A DNA stretch of 64,000 bases. Origin: an uncultured Verrucomicrobiota bacterium (GTDB taxonomy: Bacteria > Verrucomicrobiota > Kiritimatiellia > CAIQIC01 > Lenti-01). The stretch is taken from assembly GCA_937860055.1 (NCBI GenBank), contig CALMBO010000012.1, positions 62,001 to 126,000 of the forward strand. Direction: 5' to 3'. The notes beneath the pieces are model-generated. The model searched no databases and was not told the DNA's origin. It was given only the letters and a program-made list of their open reading frames with translations. The translations under genes were made by a program, and so were the position numbers. Position 1 is the first letter of the stretch, and the number at the start of each line of letters is the position of its first letter. This document shows, one piece after another, positions 39,029-48,275 of this stretch.

Positions 39029-41725
39029 TTAGGCGCGGCGCCGCGCGAACCGCTCGAGGTGGACGAGGGCGAAGGTGAACAGCCCGAGTCCGGCGGTGGC
39101 GGCAAGACCGGCGGGGGAGAGGGGGGAAAGCTTGAACGCCCGGGCGAGGGCGGGGACGTAGATCACGCCGAGCTGCAGGAGCAGGGTGGCGAGCGTGAGG
39201 CCGGCCAGCGCGCGGTTGCGGCCGAACCGGAAGGCCTTCCCCGTGAGCGCGCGCAGCCCCCAGGCCTGGCCGATCTGCGCGAAGCCGATGGCGGAGAACA
39301 GCACGGTCTGCCACTCGCCGCCGCCCCAGCCGAAGCGATACCAGGCTCCGGCGAGCAGCAGGGAGGCGAAGCAGATGAACAGGCCCATCCAGCCGACATG
39401 CACAATGGCGGGACGGTCGAGGATGGCGGCCTCGGGCTTGCGCGGGGGACGGCTCATGACGTCGGTCTCGGCGGATTCGAGGCCGAGTCCGAGGCCCATC
39501 AGGCCGTCGGTCAGCAGGTTGAGCCACAGCAGGTGCAGGGGGCGCAGGGCCATCGCGCCGATGCCGGCGAGGGGGGCGAGCATCATGACGAGGACCTTGC
39601 CGAGGTTTCCGCCGAAGGAATACTTGATGAAGCGGACGAGGTTGTCGTAGATGGTGCGGCCTTCCTCGATGGCGGCGACGATGGTGGCGAAATTGTCGTC
39701 GAGCAGGACCATCTTGGAGGATTCCTTGGCGACGTCGGTGCCGGTGATGCCCATGGCCACGCCGATTTCGGCGCGCTTGAGGGCGGGGGAGTCGTTCACG
39801 CCGTCGCCGGTCATGGCGACGATGTGGCCGCGCTTCTGCAGGGCGGCCACGATGCGCAGCTTGTCCTCGGGCGAGACCCGGGCATAGACGGCGGTGTGTT
39901 CGGCCCGCTTCTCCAGTTCCCCGTCGGAGATCGCGGCGAGTTCGGTCCCGGTCATGACGACCGGTTCCCCGCCTTCGGGAGACAGGCGCAGGTTGCGGGC
40001 GATGGCGGCGGCGGTGAGGGGATGGTCGCCGGTGATCATGACGGTGCGGATGCCGGCGGCATGGCTGCTGGCGACGGCGGCCCGGACGGCCGCGCGCGGC
40101 GGATCCATCATGCCGACGAGGCCGCAGAAGACGAGGCCGGATTCGACGTCGCGGGCCTGGGCGTGGACGGCGGGGGGCGCATCGAAGAGGCGGAAGGCCA
40201 TGCCGAGGACGCGGATGCCGTCGTTGGCCATGCGCTCGTTGTCGGCGTGGAATTTGCGGCGGATGTCGTCGGTGATCGGCACGATGCGGCCGTTGTCGAG
40301 GACATGGGTGGAAAGCTGGGCCAGCCCGTCGGGGGAGCCCTTGACGGCGGCCAGGACGGGGGCGGCCATGGCGTCGGGGAGCGGAAAATCCCCTTCGTCG
40401 CCGCGATGGAGGGTGGTCATCCGCTTGCGGTCGGAGTCGAAGGGGAATTCCGCGATGCGGAGCAGTTCGTCGACGAGGGACTGCGTGGCGATGCCGAAGC
40501 GCTCGGCGGCGACGAGCAGGGCGGTCTCGGTGGGGTCGCCGATCATGCGCGGCGGCTTGCCGGATTCCTCGAAGACGAGGTGGGCGTCGTTGCAGAGCGA
40601 GGCGGAGAGCAGGAGGGGGAAGAGCTCCGGTTCGTCCCCGGCGTCCGGAAGGGAAGGTTCGGCCCGGTCCCCGGAGAGGAAAAGGTCGCGATGCAAGGTG
40701 TGGAGGCGGGTGACGGTCATCCGGTTCTCGGTGAGGGTGCCGGTCTTGTCTGTGCAGATGACGGTGACGGCGCCGAGGGTTTCGACGGCGGGCAGCTTGC
40801 GGATGAGGGCGTGGCGCTTGAGCATGCGGCGGCCGCCCAGCGCCAGCGTGGCGGTGATGACGGCCGGCAGGCCTTCGGGCACCACGGCGACGAGGAGGCT
40901 GACGGCGGTGAGGAGCATGTCGGTGAATTTTTCGCCCCGCATCATTCCGATGGCGAGGATGGCGAGGGCCGCGCCGAGGCCGGCGAAGGACAGATGCTTG
41001 CCCACCTGGGCCAGCTTGCGCTGCAAGGGGGTCCGGCCTTCGTCGATTTCCTGGATCATGCCGGCGATCCGGCCCAGTTCGGTGCGCATGCCGGTTTCGG
41101 CCACGACGCCCGTGCCGCGGCCATGGGCGACGAGGGTCCCCATGAAGGCGAGGTTCTTGCGGTCGCCCAGCGGCAGTTTTTCATCGGGGAGGGCGCCGGT
41201 TTGTTTCTTGACCGCTTCGGATTCGCCGGTGAGGGCGGCTTCCATGATCCCGAGGTTCACGCTTTCGGCGAGGCGCAGGTCGGCGGGGACGATGTTGCCG
41301 GCCTCGAGGAGGACGATGTCGCCCGGAACAAGTTCGCGGGCCGGGATTTCGAGCAGGGAACCGCCGCGGCGGACGCGGACGACGGGGCAGGACATCTGCT
41401 TGAGGGCGGCCATGGCCTTTTCGGCGCGGTACTCCTGGATGAAGCCGAGGATGCCGAACAGGATGACGATGGCGAGGATGGCGACGCCCTCGGTGATGTC
41501 GCCGAGGCCGAAGGAGAGGAGGGCGGCGGCGACGAGGATGAGGATCATGGGCTCGACGAACTGGGCGAGAAGCATCTTCCACGCGGGGCGGGAGATGGTT
41601 TCCTGCAACTCGTTGGGGCCGTGGGAGGCGAGGCGCGCGGCGGCTTCGCCGGCGGAAAGACCGTCGGGGGAGGTGCGCAGCCCGGCCAGGATGGCCTCGA
41701 CGGTTTTCGTGTGCGGAGAACTCAT
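39029..41725 (-). CDS. P-type cation-transporting ATPase (P2A, Ca2+-type)
   Basis: 898 aa. N-terminal cation-ATPase domain (LSAGEAAARLASHGPNEL), A-domain TGES loop (EAALTGESEAVKK), TM4 VAVVPEGLPAVITATLALG, phosphorylation motif CTDKTGTLTENRM, nucleotide domain, MTGDGVNDSPALKRA hinge, TM6 LLWLNLLTDGLMGL with the Asn and Asp of calcium pumps, and four C-terminal helices. The PEGLP and N-x-x-T-D residues favour Ca2+ export; Mn2+ or Na+ remain possible. No Shine-Dalgarno is evident. Single gene. Confidence 0.93.
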   Translation of the reverse strand: MSSPHTKTVEAILAGLRTSPDGLSAGEAAARLASHGPNELQETISRPAWKMLLAQFVEPMILILVAAALLSFGLGDITEGVAILAIVILFGILGFIQEYRAEKAMAALKQMSCPVVRVRRGGSLLEIPARELVPGDIVLLEAGNIVPADLRLAESVNLGIMEAALTGESEAVKKQTGALPDEKLPLGDRKNLAFMGTLVAHGRGTGVVAETGMRTELGRIAGMIQEIDEGRTPLQRKLAQVGKHLSFAGLGAALAILAIGMMRGEKFTDMLLTAVSLLVAVVPEGLPAVITATLALGGRRMLKRHALIRKLPAVETLGAVTVICTDKTGTLTENRMTVTRLHTLHRDLFLSGDRAEPSLPDAGDEPELFPLLLSASLCNDAHLVFEESGKPPRMIGDPTETALLVAAERFGIATQSLVDELLRIAEFPFDSDRKRMTTLHRGDEGDFPLPDAMAAPVLAAVKGSPDGLAQLSTHVLDNGRIVPITDDIRRKFHADNERMANDGIRVLGMAFRLFDAPPAVHAQARDVESGLVFCGLVGMMDPPRAAVRAAVASSHAAGIRTVMITGDHPLTAAAIARNLRLSPEGGEPVVMTGTELAAISDGELEKRAEHTAVYARVSPEDKLRIVAALQKRGHIVAMTGDGVNDSPALKRAEIGVAMGITGTDVAKESSKMVLLDDNFATIVAAIEEGRTIYDNLVRFIKYSFGGNLGKVLVMMLAPLAGIGAMALRPLHLLWLNLLTDGLMGLGLGLESAETDVMSRPPRKPEAAILDRPAIVHVGWMGLFICFASLLLAGAWYRFGWGGGEWQTVLFSAIGFAQIGQAWGLRALTGKAFRFGRNRALAGLTLATLLLQLGVIYVPALARAFKLSPLSPAGLAATAGLGLFTFALVHLERFARRRA

Positions 41726-41783
41726 GGTTTCGGTTTCCCAATACAAAAAATGCGCCTTTTCGGCGCAGGACTTCGAACGGAAC

Positions 41784-41858
41784 TGGAGGCGCGGATCGGG
41801 ATCGAACCGATGCATAAGGATTTTGCAGACCCTCGCCTTACCACTTGGCTACCGCGCC
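41784..41858 (-). tRNA. tRNA-Cys (GCA)
   Basis: Minus strand. Acceptor GGCGCGG / CCGCGCC, D-arm GCCAAGTGGTAAGGC, anticodon loop CTGCAAA with anticodon GCA, T-loop GGTTCGATCC, discriminator U73 typical of tRNA-Cys, CCA encoded at 41786-41784. Short variable arm. 75 nt. Confidence 0.96.
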
Positions 41859-41996
41859 ATTCAAGTCGCAGGAAAAGATAGCGGGGGAGGGGCGGACTGT
41901 CAACCCGGGCCCGCGGGAAAACCGCCGTTGACGGGAGGGCATCCTGCATGGTACATCCAACAAGACTTGCGTCGGAACCGGCGCAGGACGCCCGGT

Positions 41997-42073
41997 CGGG
42001 GCGTAGCGCAGACTGGTAGCGCGTTTGCTTGGGGTGCAAAAGGTCCCGGGTTCAAATCCCGGCGCCCCGACCA
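41997..42073 (+). tRNA. tRNA-Pro (GGG)
   Basis: Acceptor CGGGGCG / CGCCCCG, D-arm AGCGCAGACTGGTAGCGC, anticodon stem TTTGC/GCAAA with loop TTGGGGT (anticodon GGG), T-arm CCCGGGTTCAAATCCCGG, discriminator A and encoded CCA (42071-42073). 77 nt. Divergent from tRNA-Cys; followed by a terminator. Confidence 0.97.
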
Positions 42074-42085
42074 CTTTTCCCGATG

Positions 42086-42108
42086 TCCGCCAATGGGCGG
42101 ATTTTTTT
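42086..42108 (+). terminator. Rho-independent terminator of tRNA-Pro
   Basis: TCCGCC (42086-42091), AATG loop, GGCGGA (42096-42101), then TTTTTTT. 12 nt after the tRNA. Together with the two tRNAs it accounts for the 403-nt stretch between the ATPase and the next gene. Confidence 0.9.
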
Positions 42109-42128
42109 GTTTCCGGCCTTCCGGCGGA

Positions 42129-43283
42129 TCACGGCTTGAGAAGGAGCCATCCCATCTGGAGGGCGCCGAAAGCCATGCCGGCGTTTCCGGCGGCGAACCA
42201 GAGAAGGAACCTCCGTTCGTCGTGCGCGATCAGGAGGGCGTTGAAGGCAAGGGTCAGGGGGAGGACGGCGCGGCAGGTGGCGAGCGGCTCCGCAAACAGG
42301 GGCTCGCCGAAGAAGAAGAACAGCACGGCGAATCCGATGCCCATCCGCCAAAAGGGGGATCCGAAGCGCGGCTTGGCGAAGAGGTAGGCGACCTGGACGA
42401 GGAGGGAAAGCGCCGAAAGCAGGGAGAACAGCGTGAGCCGGCTTGGCTCGTTCCACAAGGCCAGCATGGATGTGCGCAGATGACCGGCGAGGCCGGCGAA
42501 CGGCCAGCCGAGGCTGCCGGGGGTGGTGGTGCCCGCGCCGTGGAAGACGTGTTCGACGTAGAGCATCCAGGCGGCGAGCGGCAGGACGGCCGCCAGCCCG
42601 CCCAGCGCCGCGCGGGCGAATTCGTATTTCGAGAAGCGGCGGGGCCAGACGACGGAGAAGATCCCGACGAGGGCCGATTCGCGGCAGAGGCCGGCGGCGG
42701 CGAGGACCGGGAAGGAGGCGGAGGCGCCGGCCATGCCGGCGGCGAGGAAGGCGAGCGTCGCGGCGGGAAGGTCGGTCAGCGACCGCTCCACGGAGGCCAG
42801 GGCGCCGGTGGACCATGCGGCGGCGGCGATACAGAGGAGATGGCCGAGGGTGCGGGGCTTCAGGAAGCGGACGAACCCCCAGAGGAGGAGGGCGAAGAAG
42901 GCCAGGTTGAGCAGGGCGTAGGCATTCAGGATCCACGGCGGGCGGCCGAGGCCGAGGACATGGGCGAGGGCGGGAAGGAAGATGCGGACGGAGCGGTAGC
43001 GCGGATTGTCGAGCGCGGTGGCAAGCTGCGGATGGCGCAGAGTCGGGTCGATGGCGAGCTGCGCGTAGAACTGGCCGTCATAGCCCACTTCGCCGACAAG
43101 GGGATGGGGCGCGGCGCGGACCTCGTCCAGGGCCTGTGCATCGAAGGCCGGGCCGAAAAGGATGAGCGAGGTGAATCCGGTTTCGCGGTCGAAATGCGTG
43201 GCCGCGTGGAGGAGCGGGAGCAGAAACAGGAGGGCGAGGAAAAGCGCCTGGAACCGGGCCGGGATGACCCTGCCGCAGATCAT
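42129..43283 (-). CDS. Polytopic membrane protein, GT-C-like, function unknown
   Basis: 384 aa with about ten membrane helices. After TM1 comes a periplasmic loop with GYDGQFYAQLAIDPTL, a DGQFY motif seen in GT-C-like and DUF2029-like membrane proteins, where an acidic loop residue follows TM1. CRESALVGIF and WILNAYALLNLAFFALLLWG are later features. Start ATG overlaps the amidohydrolase stop (ATGA). Might transfer sugars from lipid carriers, but this is weak inference. Confidence 0.72.
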   Translation of the reverse strand: MICGRVIPARFQALFLALLFLLPLLHAATHFDRETGFTSLILFGPAFDAQALDEVRAAPHPLVGEVGYDGQFYAQLAIDPTLRHPQLATALDNPRYRSVRIFLPALAHVLGLGRPPWILNAYALLNLAFFALLLWGFVRFLKPRTLGHLLCIAAAAWSTGALASVERSLTDLPAATLAFLAAGMAGASASFPVLAAAGLCRESALVGIFSVVWPRRFSKYEFARAALGGLAAVLPLAAWMLYVEHVFHGAGTTTPGSLGWPFAGLAGHLRTSMLALWNEPSRLTLFSLLSALSLLVQVAYLFAKPRFGSPFWRMGIGFAVLFFFFGEPLFAEPLATCRAVLPLTLAFNALLIAHDERRFLLWFAAGNAGMAFGALQMGWLLLKP

Positions 43284-44071
43284 TGGAGCAGGCGGGCGGC
43301 ATTGCCGCCGAGGGCGGCGGCGAGGAGGTCCCCGGGCAGGCCGAGGGCGCGCCAGCGGGCGAGTTCCCCGGCCTGGTCGCTCCAGGGGCTGTCGGTGCCG
43401 AAGAGGATGCGGTCGGCGGGGTGGGCCAGGATCATCGCGCGGGCCTCGGCGGCGGGCATCTCGTGGAGGCAATAGGAGGTTTCGATGTAGACCGGCTGCC
43501 CGATCAGGTGCTTCCGCGAGTTTTCCCAGTCGCGCCATCCGCCGAGGTGCGTGGCGACGAATTTCAGCTTGGGGAAGGTGTCGATGACGCGGCGGACGCG
43601 GACGGGATCGGCGATGCGGTCGAGGGGGTAGGCCATGTCGAAGCCGGTGTGGAAGACGGCCAGGAGCCCGCGCGCGGCGATGCGCTCGTAGAGCGGGAAC
43701 ATCCGCTCGTCGTCGATGGTGAACCGCTGGTAATAGGGATGCAGCTTGAGGCCCTTGAAGCCTTCGGCGGCGGTTTCATCGGCGTGGGCGAGCGCATCGG
43801 GGTCGTCGGGATGGATGGACAGGAGCATTTCGAGGCGCGGCTGGGCGGCGCGGACCTCGCGGGCCCAGCGGCGGATGCCGTCGAAGTGGGACGGTTTGGT
43901 GGCGATGGGGCAGACGACGGCGCGGTCGATGCCGGCGCGGTCCATGGAGGCAAGGAGCCCGGAGGCGCGGCCGTCGGTGAAGGCCTGGATGTTGCCTTCC
44001 TGCTCGAGGAACGGGATGGCCTTGGCGGCGAGCGAGTCCTCGAAGGCGTGGGTGTGGAAATCGATGATCAC
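43280..44071 (-). CDS. Amidohydrolase-2 family metal-dependent hydrolase
   Basis: 263 aa TIM-barrel (ACMSD/amidohydrolase_2). Metal ligands: DFHTHAFED (His6, His8), FHTGFDMAYP, FVATHLGGW and FGTDSPW (Asp). KGLKLHPYYQ takes the place of the barrel lysine region. The start codon is GTG (GTG ATC ATC GAT) with no clear Shine-Dalgarno. Substrate unknown: family members decarboxylate or hydrolyse small cyclic or aromatic acids. Translationally coupled to the membrane protein downstream. Confidence 0.88.
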   Translation of the reverse strand: MIIDFHTHAFEDSLAAKAIPFLEQEGNIQAFTDGRASGLLASMDRAGIDRAVVCPIATKPSHFDGIRRWAREVRAAQPRLEMLLSIHPDDPDALAHADETAAEGFKGLKLHPYYQRFTIDDERMFPLYERIAARGLLAVFHTGFDMAYPLDRIADPVRVRRVIDTFPKLKFVATHLGGWRDWENSRKHLIGQPVYIETSYCLHEMPAAEARAMILAHPADRILFGTDSPWSDQAGELARWRALGLPGDLLAAALGGNAARLLQ

Positions 44072-44081
44072 GGGGAGGAAG

Positions 44082-44106
44082 TATTCAGGAGTCAGGATTC
44101 GGAATG
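44082..44106. repeat. Degenerate TATTCAGGAGTCAGGATTC repeat
   Basis: The 19-mer at 44082-44100 is identical to 61898-61916. Lies in the short gap between surE and the amidohydrolase. Related words occur at 44941-45022 and 61854-61880. Confidence 0.65.
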
Positions 44107-44123
44107 AAGAAGAACAAAGCCAT

Positions 44124-44894
44124 TTATTTCGGCAATTGCGGCGGATGGGCGGCGAGGGCGTCGATGGCGGCGTGTTCGGTGTGGTCGAGGCCGATGGGGG
44201 AGAGGGAGACGAATCCCTGGCGGAGGGCCTCGAGGTCGGTGCCGTTCATGTCGCCCTTCTCGTAGAGCTCGCCGGTCATCCAGTAGTAGGGATTGCCCCA
44301 GGGGTCCTCGCGCCGCTCGTATTTCTCGACGAAGCGGGAGGAGCCCATGCGGGTGATGCGCAGGCCGGCGAGTTTTTCGTAGGGCAGGTTGGGGATGTTG
44401 ACGTTCCAGAAGATGTCGGGGGCGATGCGGAGGCGTCCGGAGACGACCTGTTCGACGAGGTGGCGGCTGACGCGCGCGGCGGTATCCCAGTTGGGATCGT
44501 GGAAGGTGTCGAGGGAGAGGGCGATGGAGGGAATGCCCATGATGGGGCCTTCGGTGGCGGCGGAGACGGTGCCGGAATAGAGGACGCTGATGCCGGCGTT
44601 GGGGCCGAGGTTGATGCCGCTGAGGATGAGCTCGGGGGGCGGATCGAGCAGGAGGCTGATGGACAGCTTGACGCAATCGGCGGGGGTGCCGCTGACGGCG
44701 GTGCCGAAGGGCGGGCCGCCGAGGGGCCAGGAGCGGGTGTGCAGCGGCTTGGTGAGGGTGATGCCGTGGCTGATGGCGGAGCGCTCGCCGTCGGGGGCGA
44801 CGACGGAGACTTCGCCGAGATCCTTGACGGCGCCGTGGAGGGCGTGGATGCCGGGGGCCTGGATGCCGTCGTCGTTGCAGAGGAGGATTCTCAT
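44124..44894 (-). CDS. surE: 5'/3'-nucleotidase (survival protein SurE)
   Basis: 256 aa metal-dependent phosphatase acting on nucleoside monophosphates and polyphosphate. MRILLCNDDGIQAPGI holds the Asp-Asp metal pair; VVAPDGERSAISHGITL, VSGTPADCVKLSI and ILSGINLGPNAG supply the Ser and Asn ligands; YSGTVSAATEG follows. Full length for the family. No Shine-Dalgarno seen. Upstream intergenic region is made of TTCAGGA-type repeats. Confidence 0.95.
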   Translation of the reverse strand: MRILLCNDDGIQAPGIHALHGAVKDLGEVSVVAPDGERSAISHGITLTKPLHTRSWPLGGPPFGTAVSGTPADCVKLSISLLLDPPPELILSGINLGPNAGISVLYSGTVSAATEGPIMGIPSIALSLDTFHDPNWDTAARVSRHLVEQVVSGRLRIAPDIFWNVNIPNLPYEKLAGLRITRMGSSRFVEKYERREDPWGNPYYWMTGELYEKGDMNGTDLEALRQGFVSLSPIGLDHTEHAAIDALAAHPPQLPK

Positions 44895-44940
44895 AGTTGG
44901 AGAATGATGCCGCAGGGCCGGGGGGATGGCAAGGGCAGAA

Positions 44941-45022
44941 GTATTCAGGAGACAGGAGTCAGAATTCAGAATGGGAAACGGATTCGGGACATTCTGAATC
45001 CTGAATTCTGACTTCTGAATTC
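44941..45022. repeat. Degenerate TTCAGGA / TCCTGAA repeats, inverted
   Basis: TATTCAGGAGACAGGAGTC and CAGAATTCAGAATGG on the left, and ATTCTGAATCCTGAATTC and TGACTTCTGAATTC on the right, so a loose inverted array fills the amylase-surE gap. Confidence 0.6.
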
Positions 45023-45027
45023 TATCT

Positions 45028-46551
45028 TCACGACACCTTGACGACGACGGCCGCGAAGGGCGGGAGGACGTCGCCGGGCTCGAGGGCGCCATAGAGGGGG
45101 GTGCCGACGAAGAGACTGGGGGCGCGGGTCAGCGTGCGGGGTTCCTCGCCGAGGTTGACGGCGCAGCGGATGAGTTGGCGGCCGAGCTTGCGGTCGAAGG
45201 CGATCACGGTGCGTCCGGCGGCGGGGGCGTCTTCGCCGGCGTCGAGGAGGACGCAGGAACCGTCGGTGAGCGGGCGGTTTTTCTTGCGCAGGGCGACGAG
45301 TTCCTTGAAGAAGGCATACCAGTGCTGGCGGGCTTCGAGGCCGCGGTCGAAGAGGTTGGCTTCGAGTTCGACGCCTTCCTGGTGGCGCTCGCGGCCGTCG
45401 GCGCCAAGGATGCGGCGGCCCTTGTCGCAGGGCTGGCAACGGGCATGGATGGAGGGGCGGTCGAGTGCGCCGAATTCCTCGCCGGTGAGGAGGAAGGGGA
45501 GGGTGCGGGGGGCGAGGAAGGCGAGGGTGTTCATGGCGCGGAAGCCGCCGGGGCCGAAGCGGTAGAGGCCGCGGCCTTCGTCGTGGTTGTCGGTGTAGCG
45601 CGCGGTGAAATGCGGGCCGGCGAAGCGGGGCGCGGCCTCCTCGTACTGCATGAGGACGCGCGCGGCGGCGGCGGCGATGCCGCCGTCCTGCCAGGCTTCG
45701 AGGATGGAGTGGAAGCCGTGGTTGTGCTGGGCGTCGCCCGAGAGGCGGATCCGGGAGCGGCCGGCCTCGTCGACGGCGTAGGCATACTGGCAGAGCTTGT
45801 AGAAGTCGTCGTCGTAGGCGGCGTCCATGCCGCGGGCGAAGAGGTCGGTGTTGTTGTCGAAGCCGTAGCATTCGGCCATGAAGAGCAGGCTGCGCCTCGG
45901 GTGGCGCGCGCGCAGGACGGGGAGGGCCTCGTCCCAGAAAGACTTGTCGTTGATGAAGTGGGCCATGTCGAGGCGGAAGCCGTCGATGCCATCGGGGTGG
46001 CCGTTTTCATCCGGGCCGAGGACGGAGAGCCAATGGTCGTAGACCTGGATCATCGCCTGGCGCAGGGAGGGATTGGTATAGTCGAGCTTGGCGGTGTCGG
46101 ACCAGTCGCAGTCGAAGAAGGCGGAGCCGTCGGCGGCCTTGACGTAGTAGTCGGGGTGTTCGGTCATCCACACGTGGTCGCGGGCGGTGTGGTTGGGGGT
46201 GATGTCGAAAAGGACCTTGAGCTTCAGTTCGTGCGCGCGGCGGATGAGGGCGAGGATTTCGGCCTTGGAGCCGTATTCGGGTTCGACGGCGGTGAAATCG
46301 CGGGAGGCGTAGGGGGAGCCGATGCCCTTGCGCGCGAAGTGACCGATGGGATAGGGGGGGAGGAGGTAGAGGACATTGAAGCCGAGGCGGCGGAGGCGCG
46401 GGAGGTGCTTGGCGAGGTAGGCGAGGGGGGATTCGGCGAGGGGTTTTTCCGAGAGGGCCTCGACGGCGTTGCGCGGCTCGCGGGCGGCGAGGGAGCGGAG
46501 GTTGACCTGGTAGATGATCGCGGAGGAGAGCCAAGAGGGGTTTGTTTTCAT
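45028..46551 (-). CDS. Alpha-amylase family glycoside hydrolase (GH13)
   Basis: 507 aa, no signal peptide, so cytoplasmic. (beta/alpha)8 barrel regions: DITPNHTARDH (region I), GFRLDMAHF (catalytic Asp, region II), FMAECYG (catalytic Glu, region III), YTDNHDEGRG (region IV). N-terminus AIIYQVNLRSL is typical. A C-terminal beta domain ends AAVVVKVS. GH13 enzymes of this size act on malto-oligosaccharides, sucrose or trehalose; specificity is unclear. Single gene, no Shine-Dalgarno visible. Confidence 0.92.
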   Translation of the reverse strand: MKTNPSWLSSAIIYQVNLRSLAAREPRNAVEALSEKPLAESPLAYLAKHLPRLRRLGFNVLYLLPPYPIGHFARKGIGSPYASRDFTAVEPEYGSKAEILALIRRAHELKLKVLFDITPNHTARDHVWMTEHPDYYVKAADGSAFFDCDWSDTAKLDYTNPSLRQAMIQVYDHWLSVLGPDENGHPDGIDGFRLDMAHFINDKSFWDEALPVLRARHPRRSLLFMAECYGFDNNTDLFARGMDAAYDDDFYKLCQYAYAVDEAGRSRIRLSGDAQHNHGFHSILEAWQDGGIAAAAARVLMQYEEAAPRFAGPHFTARYTDNHDEGRGLYRFGPGGFRAMNTLAFLAPRTLPFLLTGEEFGALDRPSIHARCQPCDKGRRILGADGRERHQEGVELEANLFDRGLEARQHWYAFFKELVALRKKNRPLTDGSCVLLDAGEDAPAAGRTVIAFDRKLGRQLIRCAVNLGEEPRTLTRAPSLFVGTPLYGALEPGDVLPPFAAVVVKVS

Positions 46552-46696
46552 GGGCGCGGATTGTAGCGTTCTACCGGCGGAGGCGCAAGGGGGAGAGGGG
46601 CCGGCGCCGGCGGATGCGGCAGGGGATGCGCGTTTTATACTGGACAGGGGGGGAGGGTTTTGGCTGAATCCGCCGCTTTATTGTTCATAGGGGAAG

Positions 46697-46969
46697 ATGC
46701 AAATCAGAGAAGCCATCATCGCGAACGCCCAGGGGATCCACTGCCGTCCTTCGGCCTTGATCGTCAAGGAGTTCATGGGATATTCCGGCCGGATCCGGAT
46801 TTCAAACGCCAGCGGCACGTGCGACGTGAGCTCGGTGATGCAGCTGCTTTCGCTCGAGATGCACCAGGGAAGCAAGGTGAAGATCGAGGTCATGGGCGAG
46901 AACGAGGTGGCCGTGGCCGACCGCCTCGTCGAGCTGTTCCAGACGCACTTCGATTTTCCGCCGCTGTAA
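46697..46969 (+). CDS. ptsH: HPr-family phosphocarrier protein
   Basis: 90 aa. His15 in QGIHCRPSA is the phosphorylation site for EI; Ser46 in DVSSVMQLLSLEMHQGS fits the HPr-kinase site, so both transport and regulatory functions are possible. Preceded by AGGGGAAG. No ptsI or EII genes nearby; in PVC bacteria HPr often works in regulation rather than sugar uptake (inference). Followed by a terminator. Confidence 0.93.
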   Translation: MQIREAIIANAQGIHCRPSALIVKEFMGYSGRIRISNASGTCDVSSVMQLLSLEMHQGSKVKIEVMGENEVAVADRLVELFQTHFDFPPL

Positions 46970-47004
46970 TTCAATCAAGAATTATGAATTAAGAATTGAG
47001 AATG

Positions 47005-47034
47005 GGCGGATGCGAATCCGCCTTTCTCATTTTT
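47005..47034 (+). terminator. Intrinsic terminator downstream of HPr
   Basis: GGCGGAT (47005-47011), GCGA loop, ATCCGCC (47016-47022), then TTTCTCATTTTT. It overlaps the 3' end of the convergent dehydrogenase gene. An AATTATGAATTAAGAATTG-type decayed repeat precedes it. Confidence 0.75.
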
Positions 47035-48148
47035 CGAACGAGAACCGGTATTTCTTCAGTCCCAGTTCGTCGCGCATGGCGAGGATTTCCTTCTGCGTCT
47101 CGCGGTTGACGGGGACGCCCTTTTTCCGGCGGTCGAGCCAGGTGAGGTGTTCCTTTTCGCCGGCGGTGTAGATGCGCTTCTGGCCGGGGGCCTTCTGCGA
47201 GGCGCGGAGCTGCCGGAGGATGCGGCCCGCGATTTTCTTGAACGAGGCGGGCGGGGTGAAGCGGGCGACGTCGATGGCGATGAAGAAATGCCCGAGGGGA
47301 TAGGGGGTCTTCCGGCCCTTCTTGTCCACGCCGTTGAGCATCTTGAGGTAGGCGCCCTGCTGGAGGGCGGCGGAGAGGATCTCGACGACGGTGGCGTAGC
47401 CGTAGCCCTTGTAGCCGGCGAGGTCCTCGCCCGCGCCGCCCAGCGGCAGGAGCGCGGCGGTGCCGGCGACGAGGTCGGCGAGGACGGCGTGCGGATCGGT
47501 CTTGGAGGAGCCGTCGTGGGCGATGACCCACCCCTTGGGCATGGGCTTGCCCAGCTTGGCGTAGATTTCGACCTTGCCGCGCTGGACGATGGAGGTGGCG
47601 CAATCGAGGAGGAACGGGAATTTCTCGTCGGTCGGCATGGCGAAGGTGAGCGGATTGGTGCCGAGCATGTTTTCGACGCCGAAGGTGGGCGCGATGGAGG
47701 GCCGCGCATTGGTGCCGCTGATGCCGATCATGCCCGCCTTCACCGCCATGAGGGGATAGTAGCCGGCGATGCCGAAGTGGGTGGAGTTGCGGACGGCGAC
47801 CATGCCGAGGCCGTGCTTCTTCGCCTTGCGGATGGCGAGGGTCATGGCCCGGTGGGCGACGACGTGGCCCATGCCGTTTCCGCCGTCGAGCACGGCGGTG
47901 CCGGCGGAATCCTTGACGACGCGGATGCGGGTCCGGGCGAGCTGGATGCCCTGCTTGATGCGGTCGTAGTAGATGGGCTTGAGGCGCGAGATGCCGTGGG
48001 AGTCGAAGCCGAACTTGTCCGCGGCGATGAGAACGTTCGCGCAGATGGCGGCATCCGCCCGGGGGGCGCCAAGGCCGATGAAGACGTCGCGCATGAAGCG
48101 CTCCAGGATGGGGAAGGGAATCCAGACCGCGCCTTTTTCGATGTCCAT
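47027..48148 (-). CDS. Ldh2-family NAD(P)-dependent malate/lactate-type dehydrogenase
   Basis: 373 aa, unrelated in fold to classical MDH/LDH. Catalytic His in VRNSTHFGIAGYYPLMA; DSHGISRLKPIYYDRI, GGNGMGHVVAHRAM, GTNARPSIAPTFGVENMLGTNPL in pieces, FLLDCATSIVQRGKVE, and GYKGYGYATVVEIL. Family members oxidise malate, lactate, sulfolactate or ureidoglycolate; which one is not clear. AAGGAG upstream of the ATG. Single gene. Confidence 0.93.
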   Translation of the reverse strand: MDIEKGAVWIPFPILERFMRDVFIGLGAPRADAAICANVLIAADKFGFDSHGISRLKPIYYDRIKQGIQLARTRIRVVKDSAGTAVLDGGNGMGHVVAHRAMTLAIRKAKKHGLGMVAVRNSTHFGIAGYYPLMAVKAGMIGISGTNARPSIAPTFGVENMLGTNPLTFAMPTDEKFPFLLDCATSIVQRGKVEIYAKLGKPMPKGWVIAHDGSSKTDPHAVLADLVAGTAALLPLGGAGEDLAGYKGYGYATVVEILSAALQQGAYLKMLNGVDKKGRKTPYPLGHFFIAIDVARFTPPASFKKIAGRILRQLRASQKAPGQKRIYTAGEKEHLTWLDRRKKGVPVNRETQKEILAMRDELGLKKYRFSFEK

Positions 48149-48275
48149 AGGTTGCGTCTCCTTGTGCCAGCGAGGGTATGCCAGCGGGGCGCGCCGGGTC
48201 AAGGTGCGGATGCGGGAAACCGGCGGAAAAGGCTTCGGGAGGGCCGGGCCGCGGCGGCGGACGGGACCGACGGCG

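Noticed and set aside
39059..43475. Two overlapping plus-strand open frames of 940 and 1193 codons
   Set aside because: They run antisense to the P-type ATPase, the tRNA-Cys and the membrane protein and read through both tRNAs, so they cannot be genes.
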